NCBI GenBank assembly: GCA_003223115.1
Contig: QHXW01000161.1
Coordinates: 1 to 64,000 of the forward strand
Length of the DNA: 64,000 nt
Origin: Acidobacteriota bacterium
Lineage (GTDB): Bacteria; Acidobacteriota; Terriglobia; Bryobacterales; Bryobacteraceae
Direction: 5' to 3'
This document shows, in pieces, positions 1 to 7,464 of the stretch. Position numbers and translations under genes: made by a program. The notes under the pieces are model-generated. The model did not search any database. It was not told where the DNA came from and saw nothing but the letters and a program-made list of their open reading frames with translations. Numbering within the stretch: position 1 is the stretch's first letter; each line of letters opens with the position of its first letter.

Positions 1-521
1 GTTCCCAATGCCGGCTCAGAAACTCCTTCCAGGTCGTCTTCCGGCTGCGCTCTGGCGCCGGCTCGATCCCGTGCCGTTCCAGCATCTCAGCGATCGTGCT
101 GCGCGCAATTGCGTGCCCCAGATTGGACAATGCGCCCTGGATCCGCCGATAGCCCCAATCCCGGTTCTCCTCTGCGAGTCGAACCACCAACTTCTCGATA
201 TCGAGGGCTGTTCTCGGACGCCCCGGCCCGCTGCGCAGTGCCGTCGTACTTGTGGGCAATCAGCTTCCGATGCCAGGCCAACAAGGTCTCGGGCGTGACA
301 ATGGTGGCGACCTCCGCCAGAAGCCTCCGTCCTAACTCTTTGGCCTTCACGGCTAATCGACGGCGTTGGTCGTCGTTGAAGCGCACTCGCCGCCCACCGA
401 GTTGCTCGCGAAGAACTCGGTTCTCCTCGCGAAGGTAATCGATGATCTGCAGTTGGTGTTGGTTCATCCACCCGGCGACGGCAATCAGCACGAACCGGAA
501 TGGATCCAGGACTCTCGGCAT
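1..521 (-). pseudogene. Integrase-core (rve-type) transposase, frameshifted and cut by window edge
   Basis: Reading from an ATG at 521, the protein starts MPRVLDPFRF, has a coiled helical N-terminal part (QIIDYLREENRVLREQLG) and runs to LLAWHRKLIAHKYDGTAQRAG. Sense then continues in another frame (RPRTALDIEKLVVRL, WGYRRIQGALSNLGHAIARS, TWKEFLSRHW) to the left edge. The frame change sits at a run of four C at about 221-224. The order matches the HTH-containing integrase-core transposases common in soil bacteria; the DDE catalytic core itself would lie beyond position 1. One indel makes it non-functional unless the indel is a sequence error. Family assignment is from recalled motifs; the exact IS family is not certain. 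Confidence 0.75.
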
Positions 522-737
522 CGTTAGCTCATTATCGCGAGACTTGAGGATCGCGGTAACGCTATTTCTTGCAGATCCAGTTTTCGGACCATACGGGGAA
601 CGAAATCCGGCCGACCCGTCGGAAGACCCCGGCGAATTTTTGATCGAGACCAATTCAGGCCCTCTTTGCGTCAGTGCACAAAGTTTAGATCCCTTTGCTC
701 CAGATCTCTTTTCGTGATATACCCTTTGCAAATCAAG

Positions 738-1073
738 ATGGGCAGCGAGGCAAGCCAAAGCGTCATCCGCGCCGCGATGGCCGAAATGGTCAACGCCCGT
801 GGCGGGGCTGCGGCAAGCTGGGCAAGCGCCACTCGCTGAGGCGCTCAAGAACGTATTTGCTGGTTGTGGTCTGCCGCCACAGAACCGTCAGGAAATGATC
901 GAGAATCTCGCCTTCGTGGGGCAGCAGGCGCAGTTAGTGCCGGAGAAGCGCAAGCGTGGAGTGCTTAGAGCCGCCCTGGCGTACGTCAAGCACACGATGC
1001 AGGCGTCTGAGGCGCTGAATGACGCTTGGCTCACCTTCGGGCATATACCGTGGAGAACTTCTTCCATTTGTAG
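738..1073 (+). pseudogene. Helical hypothetical protein, frameshifted
   Basis: An ATG at 738 opens MGSEASQSVIRAAMAEMVNARGGA, then the frame is lost in a G-rich stretch (GGCGGGGC, about 797-805). The coherent sequence continues in the frame of APLAEALKNVFAGCGLPP and ALAYVKHTMQASEALNDAW, and a second shift near 1045 leads to TVENFFHL and a stop at 1071-1073. The composite is about 110 residues, mostly amphipathic helix, with no catalytic motif that I recognise. It lies alone between transposon relics, so it may be cargo of a lost element. Function unknown. Confidence 0.4.
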
Positions 1074-1121
1074 GGCCGCATTGTCGTTGCTAGAGGTCTG
1101 GAAGTTGAGAACTTGATGTAA

Positions 1122-1489
1122 ATGAGTCAAGTTTTCAGGCGGCCAGCTTGCCTCTTCACGCTCGGCGGTGCGGCGGCGGAAGATGTCGGTGCGGCATGCG
1201 TTGGGAGGGGGGCCGTGGCGTCTGGCGCGTCAGACGCTGGCCGAAGGAATTTGTTATGGCGCTGGGCGGCGCGATCTCCGGCGCCGCGCCGCCAGCCGGT
1301 GGTCCATCGCGAACCCCGGTTCGATCGACTGCGCGTGCTCCAGCGCACGCACCAGCAGCGTCGCCGCGATCAGTAGCGGCGCTTGATCGGCCGGCTGGCG
1401 CTGGGAATCGGAATGCGGGCCAGCCTGTGGAGTATGGGAGAGCACGGTATGCGCGCTCTTGAAACATGGATCTAACTAACAGTCAACAC
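1122..1489. other. GC-rich spacer with a hairpin, no credible gene
   Basis: Overlapping ORFs on both strands here are Arg/Pro/Ala-rich and show no family motif, as expected from high GC. The only structure is a hairpin at 1218-1237: GCGTCTG pairs with CAGACGC around a six-base loop, with GGCC at 1211-1214 and 1239-1242 able to extend it. No T-run follows, so it is not a convincing terminator. Confidence 0.4.
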
Positions 1490-1559
1490 GGCGTCATGCA
1501 TGGTCACTTGCCCGTATAACGCCCTTATCCGGCCAATCCTGATGCCCGCGCGCGGACAA

Positions 1560-1640
1560 GGATACCTTTCCTTTCGCGTCGTGGCAAACTCCCGCTAGGG
1601 ATGGCCCGACTTCCGTTGAAAGTAGTGGCTCTCGCGTAAC
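1560..1640 (-). repeat. Possible diverged copy of the dispersed structured repeat
   Basis: Read on the minus strand, this stretch has CAACGGA followed by the palindromic-stem block TCCCTAGCGGGA (1590-1601). The same block, in the same order after CAACGGA, occurs in the repeat at 62158-62254; the copy at 10081-10177 has TCCCTGGCGGGA. Outside these blocks the similarity fades, so shared ancestry is only suggested. It lies just upstream of an ISKra4 relic. Confidence 0.3.
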
Positions 1641-1827
1641 CCTCGCAGCGGGCTGCGGAGGTTGATCCAGCCTCCACGCTTCGTTCGGATTGAAGCCTCC
1701 CTCGCCAAGAATTCTTCCCTCCGGTTGCGGCAATCAAACAAAACCGAATCTATAAGTTACTGGGCGCGTGCACAGATTGGGCCGGATAAGGGCAAATAAA
1801 CCGGCCATACTATATCCCTCCGACAAG

Positions 1828-2202
1828 ATGGCCAAAGTGGGTTGGATCAAAGCGCACCAACATTGGCTCGACGATGGACAGATCGAAAACTTGGTCACCT
1901 CCTTACGGTCGATCAGTTTCGAGAGGCCCGAACTGGAGGACCACATCCGGACAGAGACGAACTACTTCGAAGCCAATGCGGAACCGCGGGCAGCCCGGCA
2001 AATGTGCTATCCCCGATTCCGATCCCGAGGGTTCTTCGTGGGCACGGGAGTGATGGAGGCCGCGTGCAAGACCATCATCGGCGGCCGTCTCAAACGTTCC
2101 GGCATATTCTGGACGGTCCGCGGAGCCAACAGCATCATCGCTCTTCGTTGTTGCCGTCTCAGCGGCAACTTCGAGGACTACTGGGAACGCCGTCGGGCCT
2201 GA
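1828..2202 (+). pseudogene. ISKra4-family transposase, C-terminal fragment
   Basis: The frame carries WIKAHQHWLDDGQIENLV, then YFEANAEPR, and the well-conserved block GFFVGTGVMEAACKTIIGGR followed by WTVRGANSIIALRCCRLSG and FEDYWERRRA before the stop. This is the C-terminal third of an ISKra4-type transposase. The N-terminal two thirds, including the start, are absent; the upstream DNA does not carry them in any frame. A few extra residues (AARQ) interrupt the usual NAERMRYP-type junction, another sign of decay. The fragment ends about 70 bp before an arsC remnant, so the element probably inserted in or beside arsC. Confidence 0.8.
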
Positions 2203-2270
2203 TCCTCCACTTTTATGTCGCGCACCCAACCCCTATCAATATCACCCAAACGCGCCGGCTTATTTTTTGT

Positions 2271-2504
2271 CCGAAACGGCCGTCCATAGATGAATTTGCC
2301 GAACAGGAATTCGACTACGCGATCACCGTCTGCGACAACGCCCGACAGACTTGCCCGGTGTTTCCCGGCAGCGTCCGCTACATCCACTGGAGCATTGACG
2401 ATCCGGCCGCTTCCCACGCCTCCGAAGACGAGCGCCAGAACATCTTCCGGCGTATCCGCGACGAACTCGCCACCTGCATCCAATCGTTCGTCAGACAGCA
2501 CTAA
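2271..2504 (+). pseudogene. arsC: Arsenate reductase (LMW-phosphatase type), 3' fragment
   Basis: The last 77 residues read as the C-terminal half of a thioredoxin-linked ArsC: SIDEFAEQEFDYAITVCDNA, QTCPVFPG, IHWSIDDPAA, then a charged helix with FRRIRDEL. In this family the CDNA-type cysteine and the CPVFPG cysteine belong to the redox relay, and both are visible. The N-terminal P-loop (CxxxxxR) and the start are missing; the upstream DNA belongs to an ISKra4 relic. It is therefore a stranded gene end flanked by two transposase relics and not an active enzyme. Confidence 0.75.
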
Positions 2505-2514
2505 CCCACCCAAC

Positions 2515-2945
2515 AGCTCCCGCGGCCGGTTTCTTGAATGTAATCGCGCCCTGTCGCAGCAGATCGACAAACTCCCGCGTGTCGTAATTCTTGTCCGCCC
2601 CCAATGGACACGCCGCCGATCACCGGGAATCTCGACGGCCATCTCCAGCGCCGCCTCCCGCTCGGCAGTGCCCGTGGCTTCTCCATCAGCATGTGGCCCA
2701 AATATCCCAGCCTCGCCTCCGCTCCACGGCTCTGCTTCTTGAACAGCCGAGCCTCGGGATCGGTCGTCGACTGATGCGCGGCATTGCTTCGCTTCTCGCC
2801 GCGGAAGTTCACCGTCGGGTTGCTGCCGCAGCGTTGGTGCTGGGCGGTTCACCGTCCGGCCTGCGTTGAAAGCTCTTCTGCCCCGCCCAGGCCTCGATGA
2901 GCGTGCCATCCACCGTGAAATAATTGATGTACCTGGTTTATACGT
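2515..2945 (-). pseudogene. IS5-family transposase remnant, several frameshifts
   Basis: Reading leftwards from 2945, short blocks in successive frames rebuild an IS5-group transposase: NYFTVDGTLIEAWAGQKSF, then VNFRGEKRSNAAHQSTTDPE, LFKKQSRGAEARLGYLGHML, GTAEREAALEMAVEIPG, and NYDTREFVDLLRQGAIT. At least three frame changes separate the blocks, and both ends are missing. The FTVDGTLIEAW block holds the first catalytic Asp of the DDE triad; the C-terminal Glu region is lost. Confidence 0.75.
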
Positions 2946-3250
2946 TACTGGCTGTACCTGGAGCGGCTAGCCCCTGAACTCCCTCGAAAATAAAATGCTG
3001 AAGCGTTGGAAGGGCTTGGGTTAATGGCCAGGGGCATAGGTGGCACTGCGCGCAAGCCTGCGAGGCACACCACTCTCCTCGAGTAGGGTGAGCGTGATCG
3101 TCAACGGATCTCGGGGTACCCACCAGCGGCGCAAGCGACAGTCTGGAAATTCCAGTCACGCCTCTCTAGGCGATGGCCACCGAGACGCTAACATCAGCTC
3201 TGTTAGCATATCGCGATCTGGCACCCATTTTCATGATTCGTGCTGTCGTC
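2946..3250. other. Non-coding stretch between IS relics
   Basis: No frame gives a recognisable protein. One hairpin is visible near 3187-3207 (GCTAACA pairing with TGTTAGC around TCAGCTC). The stretch is probably residual flanking DNA of the decayed elements on either side. Confidence 0.35.
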
Positions 3251-3381
3251 AAGACATGGAAAACTAGCTAGACCAACAGCCGGTACGGGTACCGGCCCTT
3301 GCGAGCCGCCACGGCAAGACATGGAAAACTAGCTAGACCAACAGCCGGTACGGGTACCGGCCCCTTGCGAGCCGCCACGGC
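3251..3381. repeat. Tandem direct duplication, 65 and 66 bp
   Basis: Unit 1 is 3251-3315 and unit 2 is 3316-3381. The two are identical except for one extra C in unit 2 in the run after GGTACCGG. Each unit starts AAGACATGGAAAACTAGC and contains the near-palindrome CCGGTACGGGTACCGG. The near-identity points to a recent duplication. It abuts a tyrosine-recombinase fragment, whose minus-strand frame runs through both units. Confidence 0.85.
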
Positions 3382-3555
3382 CCCCTCTATTTCTCCCAGC
3401 CAGCGATCGATGTCTTCGGCCGAGATATATTCAAAAATCATCTGCTCCAGATCGTGCCGAACGGGAATCTCCCGCGATTTGCCGCCTTTTTCTTCGAAGT
3501 GCAGCATCCACTGATCACCGGCGTGGTAGAAGCTGTCACGACGGAGCGTGGCCAC
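3382..3555 (-). pseudogene. Tyrosine recombinase/phage integrase, internal fragment
   Basis: The minus-strand frame reads LRRDSFYHAGDQWMLHFEEK, GGKSREIPVRHDLEQMI, and EYISAEDIDRWLGEI, then runs into the tandem duplication. The GGKSREIPVRHDL block is typical of the strand around the first catalytic Lys of tyrosine recombinases. The His-x-x-Arg and Tyr motifs are absent here; a separate fragment with them lies at 5529-5770, in the wrong order to be the direct continuation of this piece. Confidence 0.65.
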
Positions 3556-3662
3556 GGCGGGGCTTCGGACACCGTTGCAATCGGCGGGGCGCGGGCAGAC
3601 TTTCGTATGCCCTCGGCAGGGCAGTACTCGAGGGAGCTACAGTACGTTCATGATACTGCAAC

Positions 3663-3677
3663 TAGTGCTTAATTGCG
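3663..3677. repeat. 15-bp direct repeat flanking IS630 relic (left)
   Basis: CTAGTGCTTAATTGC occurs here and again at 4225-4239 in the same orientation. Similarity continues weakly for about 20 bp to a shared TTGTATT. It marks the downstream end of the IS630 relic and is probably its terminal repeat. Confidence 0.6.
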
Positions 3678-4173
3678 TAAATTAACAATTGTATTTTGAA
3701 GCTGGCTGCCCTTCACTTCGCGCTTCCGCCAGCGGAATGGTTTGGCGCGCTCGTTGTGCCTCCGGAAGAAGGCTTCAATAGCCTCGCACAGTTGTTCTTT
3801 GCTCTTGAAGCTTCCCCCGTTAAGTGTTTTGCGTTGCAGCAGGCTGAACACGATTTCAATCTGGTTCAGCCAACTGGCCAAGTCGGCGTGAAGTGAAACC
3901 GGACTCGCCCCTCAAACTTCACCAGCCAGTCGTCGTTTCCTTTATGAGGGGAATAATCAGAGCCCGCACTACTTTACCGCTGTCGGTTTCCACATAACCG
4001 GAGGCACGTTCGATGGCCTGTCTACTCGGTTTTTCATCCACACTCAGCACCACGGCGTTGATAGGCGGGTTGAGATATAACCCCACTACGTCGGCGGCTT
4101 TGGGCGCAAACTCCTTGTCGGTGCTCACACACCAACTGCGCCGCCATGGCAGGCCCTCCGGTTTCCTGGCCAT
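3669..4173 (-). pseudogene. IS630-family transposase, internally deleted
   Basis: The upstream part (4173 leftwards) carries CVSTDKEFAPKAADVVGLYL and VVLSVDEKPSRQAIERA; the Asp in LSVDEKP is a DDE catalytic residue of IS630/Tc1-mariner transposases. It then reads YVETDSGKVVRAL and loses the frame. The downstream part (3881 to 3669) carries SWLNQIEIVFSLLQRKTLNG and GSFKSKEQLCEAIEAF, with the Glu in LNQIE matching the last catalytic acid. The middle, about 60-80 residues including the second Asp, is missing. The element is dead. Confidence 0.8.
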
Positions 4174-4224
4174 GTCACGTCAAAAAGGAATTATACGCTC
4201 AATTAGTCTTCATGAGGGTAAGAG

Positions 4225-4239
4225 CTAGTGCTTAATTGC
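4225..4239. repeat. 15-bp direct repeat flanking IS630 relic (right)
   Basis: Second copy of CTAGTGCTTAATTGC, same orientation as the copy at 3663. Terminal repeats of one IS630 element should be inverted, so this end may come from a second, mostly deleted neighbouring copy. Confidence 0.55.
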
Positions 4240-4298
4240 ATTAATACATTTTTGTATTAGAATGTTTGGGAGATGCCCAGACATGCGCCTGAACTGGA

Positions 4299-4567
4299 AT
4301 GTTCGCCGGCGGACAGGGCGAGTTTAGTAGCCCTTACGAAGAACCGCACGAGGACGACGTAAATCTACTTATAACTGACGTGGTCATGCCGGAAATGGAC
4401 GGAGTTGAATTAGCTGTTCAGATTCGCAGGCTGCGACCCAATCTACCCGTGCTCTTCATATCTGGTTTTCGCGAAAATATTCCCGGCTCGTTACAGGAGT
4501 GGGAAAGTATAGACAAGCCCTTTAAGCCCAGGAGCTACTCAAAAAGATCGCTGACATCTTGGTCTAA
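4299..4567 (+). pseudogene. Response-regulator receiver domain, truncated and frameshifted
   Basis: The frame gives [38 protein letters not shown] and DKPFKP. These are the phospho-acceptor Asp loop ([12 protein letters not shown]), the switch-region Ser (FISG) and the conserved Lys (DKPF) of a CheY-like receiver. After KPFKP the frame is lost at a CCC; restoring one C gives [12 protein letters not shown] and a stop at 4565-4567, the expected last helix. The N-terminal beta1-alpha1 with the acidic pair is missing. It resembles the C-terminal receiver of a hybrid kinase or a stand-alone regulator. Confidence 0.7.
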
Positions 4568-4637
4568 ATGCCAATTCCAACCTGAACGCCGTGAGTACCC
4601 CGATTGCCTCGAACCTCCGCGAACGGAAAGGGCGAGG

Positions 4638-4913
4638 TCATGCACTGGGTTCGTTAGTATCCGAAAACAGTCCGAATGCGCGGAATGCCTGTTTCATTGC
4701 GGGCAGCTTGTCCAGCGGGCAGGAATTTTCGCTGACCTCGTCTGAAGTCGGACTGACACCAAAAAGCCGTTTGCAGTACTCAATCCACGCGCTCTCTGGT
4801 ACAAAACCATGCTGTCGAAGGACCCATTTCTTGATTTCCTGGTCGGTGGCGCGATGTACCGGGCGGTTGATGCTTCGATTCGGAGGTTCGTAGCTGTGGT
4901 GCTGGTGACGCAT
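4638..4913 (-). CDS. Conserved hypothetical protein, 91 aa
   Basis: The intact ORF reads [20 protein letters not shown], then [32 protein letters not shown] and [19 protein letters not shown]. The pattern of a short basic N-terminus, an EIKxWVxxxHGFVP helix, WIxxCK and a CPxDKxPAxxxAxRxFG C-terminus recalls a small family I have seen beside integrated elements; I cannot name it. No membrane segment or signal peptide. No strong Shine-Dalgarno sequence is visible. Function unknown; the surrounding relics suggest accessory DNA. Confidence 0.55.
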   Translation of the reverse strand: MRHQHHSYEPPNRSINRPVHRATDQEIKKWVLRQHGFVPESAWIEYCKRLFGVSPTSDEVSENSCPLDKLPAMKQAFRAFGLFSDTNEPSA

Positions 4914-5157
4914 GATGTGACCATGTTACGTGCATACGCGACCAAAGACAAGCCTAGTGTAGCTGTCAAAACCGGACCGTGTAGTCTCAGCTCATAAGAT
5001 TGCACACGGCGTATAACGAAAACAAACCCAATAACAAATTGGGCCCGGAGAGTGCAGTGCACTTATCTGCGGTGATGACGACCATCCCTGGTTCCGGCCG
5101 GCAGGGCAAACAGGGTCGTCACCAGAATGATACCGGCAAGGAGTATATAGATAGAAG

Positions 5158-5397
5158 TCATAGTTCAAGTTCAATGCCAATTTTTTCGCCGACTTTCTGT
5201 GCCCAGTGTTCGAGGCGGTCAAAGCGCTGCGCCGAAATGGTCTTTTCGTCGCGAATAGTTTTCACATCTGCAGCAAGACCGTCGAGCACGGTGGTGTGGC
5301 GGTCAACAGTGCTGCGAATGGCGGCGATATCTGTTTTGATAGGATTAAGCTCCTGTTTTAGAAGTTCCGCAACATCTTCGAGTTTAATGTTGGACAT
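5158..5397 (-). CDS. Small coiled-coil protein, 79 aa
   Basis: The ORF starts MSNIKLEDVAELLKQELNPI and continues as an almost unbroken heptad-rich helix (IAAIRSTVDRHTTVLDGLAA, RFDRLEHWAQKVGEKIGIEL). Leu/Ile/Val fall at a/d positions and polar residues elsewhere, so it is predicted to be a parallel or antiparallel coiled coil. Similar short proteins are common in bacterial and phage accessory regions, but no function is established to my knowledge. Neighbouring genes are recombinase and transposase remnants. The intact frame suggests recent acquisition or selection. Confidence 0.6.
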   Translation of the reverse strand: MSNIKLEDVAELLKQELNPIKTDIAAIRSTVDRHTTVLDGLAADVKTIRDEKTISAQRFDRLEHWAQKVGEKIGIELEL

Positions 5398-5528
5398 ATA
5401 AGACGGGTTAATGATAGGTGTGTAGGAAGGATAGCAGTTAGGCTGGCGGAGTCAAGCGTAGCGGGCTTTCAGGGGCTTTCAGGGTTAAAATATCGGAGCG
5501 GCCGATCACGCCATTGCGCCGGATGATA

Positions 5529-5770
5529 TCAAATCGAAATCCGCTCAACGATATTTCGGGTGATCTTTTTCTGCCGGCGATCGTAAAGGCGGGTGGTGCG
5601 CGGGTCGCGTGGCCGGCCAGGCGCTGGACGGCTTCCAGGGGCACACCTTGTTCGAGGAGGTCGGTGATGGTCGTCACTCGGTACGAGTGGGGCGACAGAA
5701 GTGTCGGCAGGCCTGCATTCCTCAGACGACGTTTCACCATGCCGGCAGACATCCACAACCTGCGGTCCAA
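5529..5770 (-). pseudogene. Tyrosine recombinase, C-terminal catalytic fragment, frameshifted
   Basis: Reading from 5770: RRLWMSAGMVKRRLRNAGLP, then SPHSYRVTTITDLLEQGVPL and VQRLAGHAT, which hold the box II His-x-x-Arg (HSYR) and the His/Trp-position His (LAGHA). A frame change at about 5600 moves to RTTRLYDRRQKKITRNIVER; TRLYDRR contains the nucleophilic Tyr. With one base restored the catalytic end would be complete. The N-terminal SAM-like domain is missing. Confidence 0.75.
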
Positions 5771-5776
5771 ACGCCA

Positions 5777-6003
5777 CTAATGTGGCCAGCGCATCTTTAT
5801 CCAATCCCAAATTCTCCATAGTAAATTCACCACTCCCAAACAAAACGCGAGCCACGGGAGCAGCACCTTCAGCGTGGCCTCATCATGCGCCTGAAGCCGC
5901 ACACTAAAAAACCACCTGCAGCGGGCGTCTTCACGTTGTTCTCACCGGCTTTCCACTGATAACACTCTTCCACTGCGCCGGTTTTGCTCTTGTAAACCGT
6001 TTT
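5777..6003 (-). pseudogene. Fragment with a C-terminal membrane helix
   Basis: One minus-strand frame gives a long open stretch without a start: RWFFSVRLQAHDEATLKVLL followed by PWLAFCLGVVNLLWRIWDWI and a stop at 5777. The latter is a clear single membrane segment. Upstream, a second frame gives KTVYKSKTGAVEECYQWKAG. The two may be halves of one frameshifted protein. No family recognised. Confidence 0.3.
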
Positions 6004-6075
6004 CACTGGCCCACACGGCACCACATCTCCATGCCAGACTGCTCATCACAGCGGCGGTAATATCTCATGAATATG

Positions 6076-6305
6076 TTAAAACTTAAAAGCGACTCGTCGA
6101 AATTCAATCGCGACGGTAATACCGGTCGCGGCTCCGGAAGCCACGCCAAAGAAAACGCCGAGTCCGATGCCGTAGCCGATTCCGAACAGGATAGGTATGT
6201 CACCATCCTGGTGAGCAGCCATAAATCGTAAGCCAGATACAGGCCGCCGAGCACATCAACAGAGATGCCGGTGATGCTCACGGCCGCAACCGCGTGATGG
6301 TCCAC
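6076..6305 (-). pseudogene. Small integral membrane protein, frameshifted
   Basis: From a GTG at 6305 the frame reads VDHHAVAAVSITGISVDVLG and GLYLAYDLW, then shifts. The second frame reads IPILFGIGYGIGLGVFFGVA and SGAATGITVAIEFRR to a stop at 6076. The composite has a first helix ending GLYLAYDL and a long Gly-rich second helix, like small putative membrane proteins of soil bacteria. Part of the inter-helix loop also seems deleted. Function unknown. Confidence 0.45.
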
Positions 6306-6453
6306 AGAACAATTGTAAATGGCGCTACGGCGCCTCCGGTACGCGGCCGCACATTGCGGCATCCACAAATTTGTCCGAGGATTTAGCGAGCATCGGAATC
6401 CATCTGACGTCGAGGGCCATCAACACATATCAAGACGAGTACTGGACGTATTC

Positions 6454-7464
6454 ATGCCCAAGATACGCGCCGTACAGGTCTCCCGCGCGAAAGCGCCTTT
6501 CGAGATTGTGGAACGCGAAATTCCGGAACCAGGTCCCGAATCGGTGCGGATCAAAGTCCAGGCCTGTGGCATCTGTCACAGTGACACTCTCACCAGAGAT
6601 GGAACTTTTCCGCTGGTCGAGTACCCGCGCGTTCCCGGGCACGAGGTCGTGGGGATCGTGGATGCGGTGGGTTCTGGCGCCTCGCGGTGGGCACCCGGGC
6701 AGCGCGTCGGAGTCGGCTGGCACGGCGGAAACTGCGGCTACTGCGAAGCTTGTCGCCGCGGCGACTTGTTCGCCTGCCAGACCTTCACCGGCATCACCTA
6801 TGACGGAGGCTACGCCGAGTACATGATCGCGCGGGCTGAAGCGTTGGCTCTGGTCCCCGACGAGTTATCGTCGGTGGAGGCGGCGCCGCTCATGTGCGCC
6901 GGTATTACCACGTTCAATTGCTTGCGCAACAGCGGTGCGCAGCCGGGCGAACTCGTCGCCGTGCTCGGTCTGGGCGGGCTGGGGCATCTTGCGGTTCAGT
7001 TCGCCGCCAGAGCCGGATTCCGGACGGTTGCGATCGCACGAGGGAAAGACAAGGAGCCGCTGGCTCGCAAGCTCGGCGCCCGGAATTACATCGATAGCCA
7101 GACGCAGGACCCTGCCGCGGAACTGCGCAAACTGGGCGGCGCCAAGGTGATCCAGGCCACCGTAACGAATGGCGATGCGATGGCGGCCGTGGTGGGTGGT
7201 CTCGGCACGAATGGAACGCTCATGATCATTGGCGCCGCGCCGTCGTTGACGATTTCCCCCGGTCAACTCCTTGGAGGCCGCCAGTCTGTGAAAGGCTGGT
7301 ACTCGGGTACCTCGATCGATTCGCAGGACACGCTAAACTTCAGCGTGCTTGCCGGCGTGCGTTCGATGAATGAAGTTTTCCCGCTGGAGCGCGTGGACGA
7401 AGCGTACGAGCGGATGTTGAGCGGCAAGGCGCGATTTCGCGTCGTGCTCACAATGGGCGGCTAA
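6454..7464 (+). CDS. Zinc-dependent alcohol dehydrogenase (MDR family)
   Basis: 336-residue cytosolic medium-chain dehydrogenase, expected to oxidise alcohols or reduce aldehydes with NAD(P). The catalytic-zinc Cys is in ACGICHSDTLTRDG (about residue 39) and the ligand pair GHEVVG follows at about 62. The structural zinc lobe is GNCGYCEACRRGDLFAC with four Cys. The cofactor loop is VLGLGGLGHLAVQFA (about 170-185). I chose the ATG at 6454 because MPKIRAVQV is the family start; the upstream 45 codons of the open frame are unlike the family. It converges on glcF with overlapping stop codons (7461-7464). The substrate cannot be told from sequence. Confidence 0.9.
   Translation: MPKIRAVQVSRAKAPFEIVEREIPEPGPESVRIKVQACGICHSDTLTRDGTFPLVEYPRVPGHEVVGIVDAVGSGASRWAPGQRVGVGWHGGNCGYCEACRRGDLFACQTFTGITYDGGYAEYMIARAEALALVPDELSSVEAAPLMCAGITTFNCLRNSGAQPGELVAVLGLGGLGHLAVQFAARAGFRTVAIARGKDKEPLARKLGARNYIDSQTQDPAAELRKLGGAKVIQATVTNGDAMAAVVGGLGTNGTLMIIGAAPSLTISPGQLLGGRQSVKGWYSGTSIDSQDTLNFSVLAGVRSMNEVFPLERVDEAYERMLSGKARFRVVLTMGG

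Noticed and set aside
87-848. 253-codon minus-strand ORF starting at 848
   Set aside because: Only the part from the ATG at 521 resembles a transposase; the upstream 109 codons have no family likeness.
2178-2909. 243-codon minus-strand ORF
   Set aside because: Only short parts match IS5 transposase, and the true homology runs through three frames, so the single long frame is not a gene.
3187-3207. Hairpin GCTAACA/TGTTAGC as an intrinsic terminator
   Set aside because: No T-run and no upstream gene that would need it.
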